From: Megascapheus bottae
Taxonomy: Eukaryota > Chordata > Mammalia > Rodentia > Geomyidae
Assembly (NCBI GenBank): GCA_024803745.1
Contig: JANJXV010000129.1
Coordinates: 1,488,001-1,552,000, forward strand
Direction of reading: 5' to 3'
DNA: 64,000 nt
The number at the start of each line of letters is the position of its first letter. Position 1 is the stretch's first letter. Made by a program: the position numbers and the translations under genes. Below are positions 62,303 to 64,000 of the stretch, piece after piece. The notes beneath the pieces were generated by a model, which saw nothing but the letters and a program-made list of their open reading frames with translations, did no database searches and was not told where the DNA came from.

Positions 62303-62828
62303 GTGGATATACCTTTTGCTCTGAACCCCATGTGTGACACAGTTGAACCTGCAGATACTATGGAGGAAGAAAAAGAGCAGCCAGATTTCCTTCCGTTTCC
62401 TTTCACACTCCACCCAGAGTCAGTCCATCTGAGTCAGAGTAACACTCCACTTATTGTGCAAGCTGAAGGGGCACACGCTGGGCTCATGGAAAATGTCCCC
62501 ATGGGAAGCAGCAAGTGTACTCTCAATACTGGATTCATTGGAGGAAAATAAATATATCCTCACAGAATATCCAGACCCATCCATCTCACTGAAAGAGACT
62601 CAATCTCCATTCGACAAACCAGAATCCATCCCCCTCTTAAGTCAGGAAGGACATTCTGTTTCTCATGAGGAAGGAGACCCTTCTGAGGCCTCTGAAGGAG
62701 AATTACTGTCTGAAGGCAACTTGGAGGCCAGTCTGGATTTAGAGCGTCCCTGTCCCCTTCCTAAAAAGACATCTCTTTATCTTGCTCTCATGATTCTTGT
62801 CAAGTATTCATTGTATTTACTTTGCTAA
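62303..62828 (+). other. Unrecognised coding-like open frames
   Basis: Two overlapping plus frames (62303-62551 and 62454-62828) carry an acidic, Ser/Pro/Glu-rich sequence such as 'EEEKEQPDFLPFPF' and 'SHEEGDPSEASEGELLSEG'. The second ends in a hydrophobic stretch before its stop. If joined by a frameshift near 62540 they would make one low-complexity segment. It lies downstream of the RalGDS-like pieces and could be a relic of the same gene's Pro/Glu-rich linker, but I recognise no domain. Confidence 0.3.
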
Positions 62829-63244
62829 CTATTAAACTCTCATTGTTAATATTATGGTGTGCAGTTCTTCAGTGCTTATTATACTGTGTTTTATTTTCCA
62901 CTTATAATGTGAGACCTCAGACACATAGGTCCTGGGTGGGCCAAAAACCAGACAGGTCTGGTCCCATAGAAGACAACCTTACTGGATATACAGGGAACTA
63001 TGAAATGCATGGAATCACCAGGAATCCAGGCCAGGCCTCCATGGAAAGACAAGTCAGCTACCAAAGCTTAAGGACAGAGCAGATGCCTGGAAATGTGTTT
63101 TGTCAATCGGGAGAAGTGCCAGAGTAACTGTAATATTATGTGGGACTCTGTTCTGTGAGTTCAAGTCTGTTTATATATCCATTGTGCTTTGTACAAATAT
63201 TTAAGAAAATTAAAACTCCACAATAGCATCAAAAATCTACTTTG

Positions 63245-63440
63245 GCTTTTAATGTTGCCTAGTTGTAGAGTGCTCGCCTAGTATACAAGAAGACCTTGAT
63301 TCAATTCCTCGGCACTGCATACACAGAAAAAGCAGATGGGGCACTGTGGCTCAGGTGTCAGAGTGCCACCCTTGAACAAATGTGGCCAAGGACAATTCCT
63401 GGTCCCTCATTTCAAGCCCCAGGACTAGCGAAACAAGAAA
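63245..63440 (+). mobile_element. ID-like composite SINE
   Basis: 'gttgtagagtgctcgcctag', 'gcactgtggctcaggtgtca' and 'caagccccaggactagcgaa', all in order. Confidence 0.75.
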
Positions 63441-63832
63441 TCATACCATTTTCCACACATTTGGAAATAAATCTGTTTTATCTAACCCTACTTCTTTTTT
63501 GCCAGTCCAGAGTGTGTGCCACCAAGCCAAACTACTTGCCCCCAACCTTACTATTTTTAATCATTTAATTTTTTTACATAATCATATTTCATGCTGTCTG
63601 TATTAATAGCATAAACAGTATGCTTAGTGTAATAATGTTAAAGGTAAAACATAAGAAATTAATAACTAAAATTCCTTTTTTATTATTTTTATAGCATTAC
63701 TACAATTTTATGAGAAAAATTACCTAGAATGTTTATTTTAGAGTTCAAGTAATCCATTTTGATAAATATATCAACCTACATCATTTATTTGAACACATTT
63801 TAAACTATTTTGTTGTAAATGAAATTTATGAC

Positions 63833-63955
63833 TTGGGGGGAAGGGAAAAAGAAAAGGGGGAAGGGGGTAACAGTTTTTACAAGAAATGTACTCATTACAT
63901 ATGTAACAGCAATCTCTTTGTATATCACCTTGACAACAAATTTTTTGAAAAGTAC
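63833..63955 (+). mobile_element. Possible LINE-type 3' end with G-rich polypurine tract
   Basis: A G/A-only tract ('ggggggaagggaaaaag', then G-runs to 63867) is followed by about 90 bp that looks like a LINE 3'UTR end. No AATAAA or poly(A) is clear. The family is uncertain. Confidence 0.3.
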
Positions 63956-64000
63956 AATGAGTTTAAATGTCTACTTTGGGCAGAATTTTTTTTTGCCAGT

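Overview
This is mammalian, almost certainly rodent, nuclear DNA. It holds mammalian LINE-1 coding sequence, many ID/tRNA-type SINEs, a spliced KRAB zinc-finger gene relic and simple repeats. The commonest SINE joins a 'gcctgtaatcctagctact' head to an ID-like 'ctgtggctcaagtgg' body. From memory that fits a heteromyid/castorimorph rodent (kangaroo rat or pocket mouse kind), but this placement is inference. No intact protein-coding gene was found.

Positions 1-44278 are a head-to-tail tandem array (a macrosatellite) with a period of about 7.42 kb: five complete units (7422, 7433, 7430, 7419 and 7418 bp) and a partial unit at each side. The array runs off the left edge of the window. Each unit is one near-full-length LINE-1 on the + strand (about 6.0 kb: 5' region, ORF1, ORF2, G-rich 3'UTR, A-rich tail) plus about 1.4 kb of non-L1 flank containing two SINEs and a (GAT)n microsatellite. 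All copies share the same disabling lesions, so an already dead L1 plus its 3' flank was amplified as a unit. The copies are named A to G from left to right.

The array stops sharply at 44278 inside the endonuclease coding region. The last ~770 bp of the edge copy is clearly more diverged than the rest and keeps an ancestral codon that the other copies lost. At 59038-60390, about 15 kb beyond the array, lies an inverted, diverged, L1-free copy of the 1.4-kb flank. One of its ends coincides with the inferred unit junction, so it looks like a paralogue of the locus from before L1 insertion and amplification.

From 44279 to 47047 there is SINE-rich non-coding DNA. From 47048 to about 52370 there is a KRAB zinc-finger pseudogene: a KRAB-A exon with one nonsense codon, a KRAB-B exon, and a last exon with frameshifts and intact, damaged and decayed C2H2 fingers. 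From 52732 to 53640 lies an older L1 fragment with an internal inversion. From 53641 to the end there is SINE-rich DNA with few coding relics. The best is at 60535-61856, which resembles the N-terminal (REM) domain of RalGDS-type Ral exchange factors and is broken by stops and a frameshift. Open frames at 62303-62828 are not recognised.
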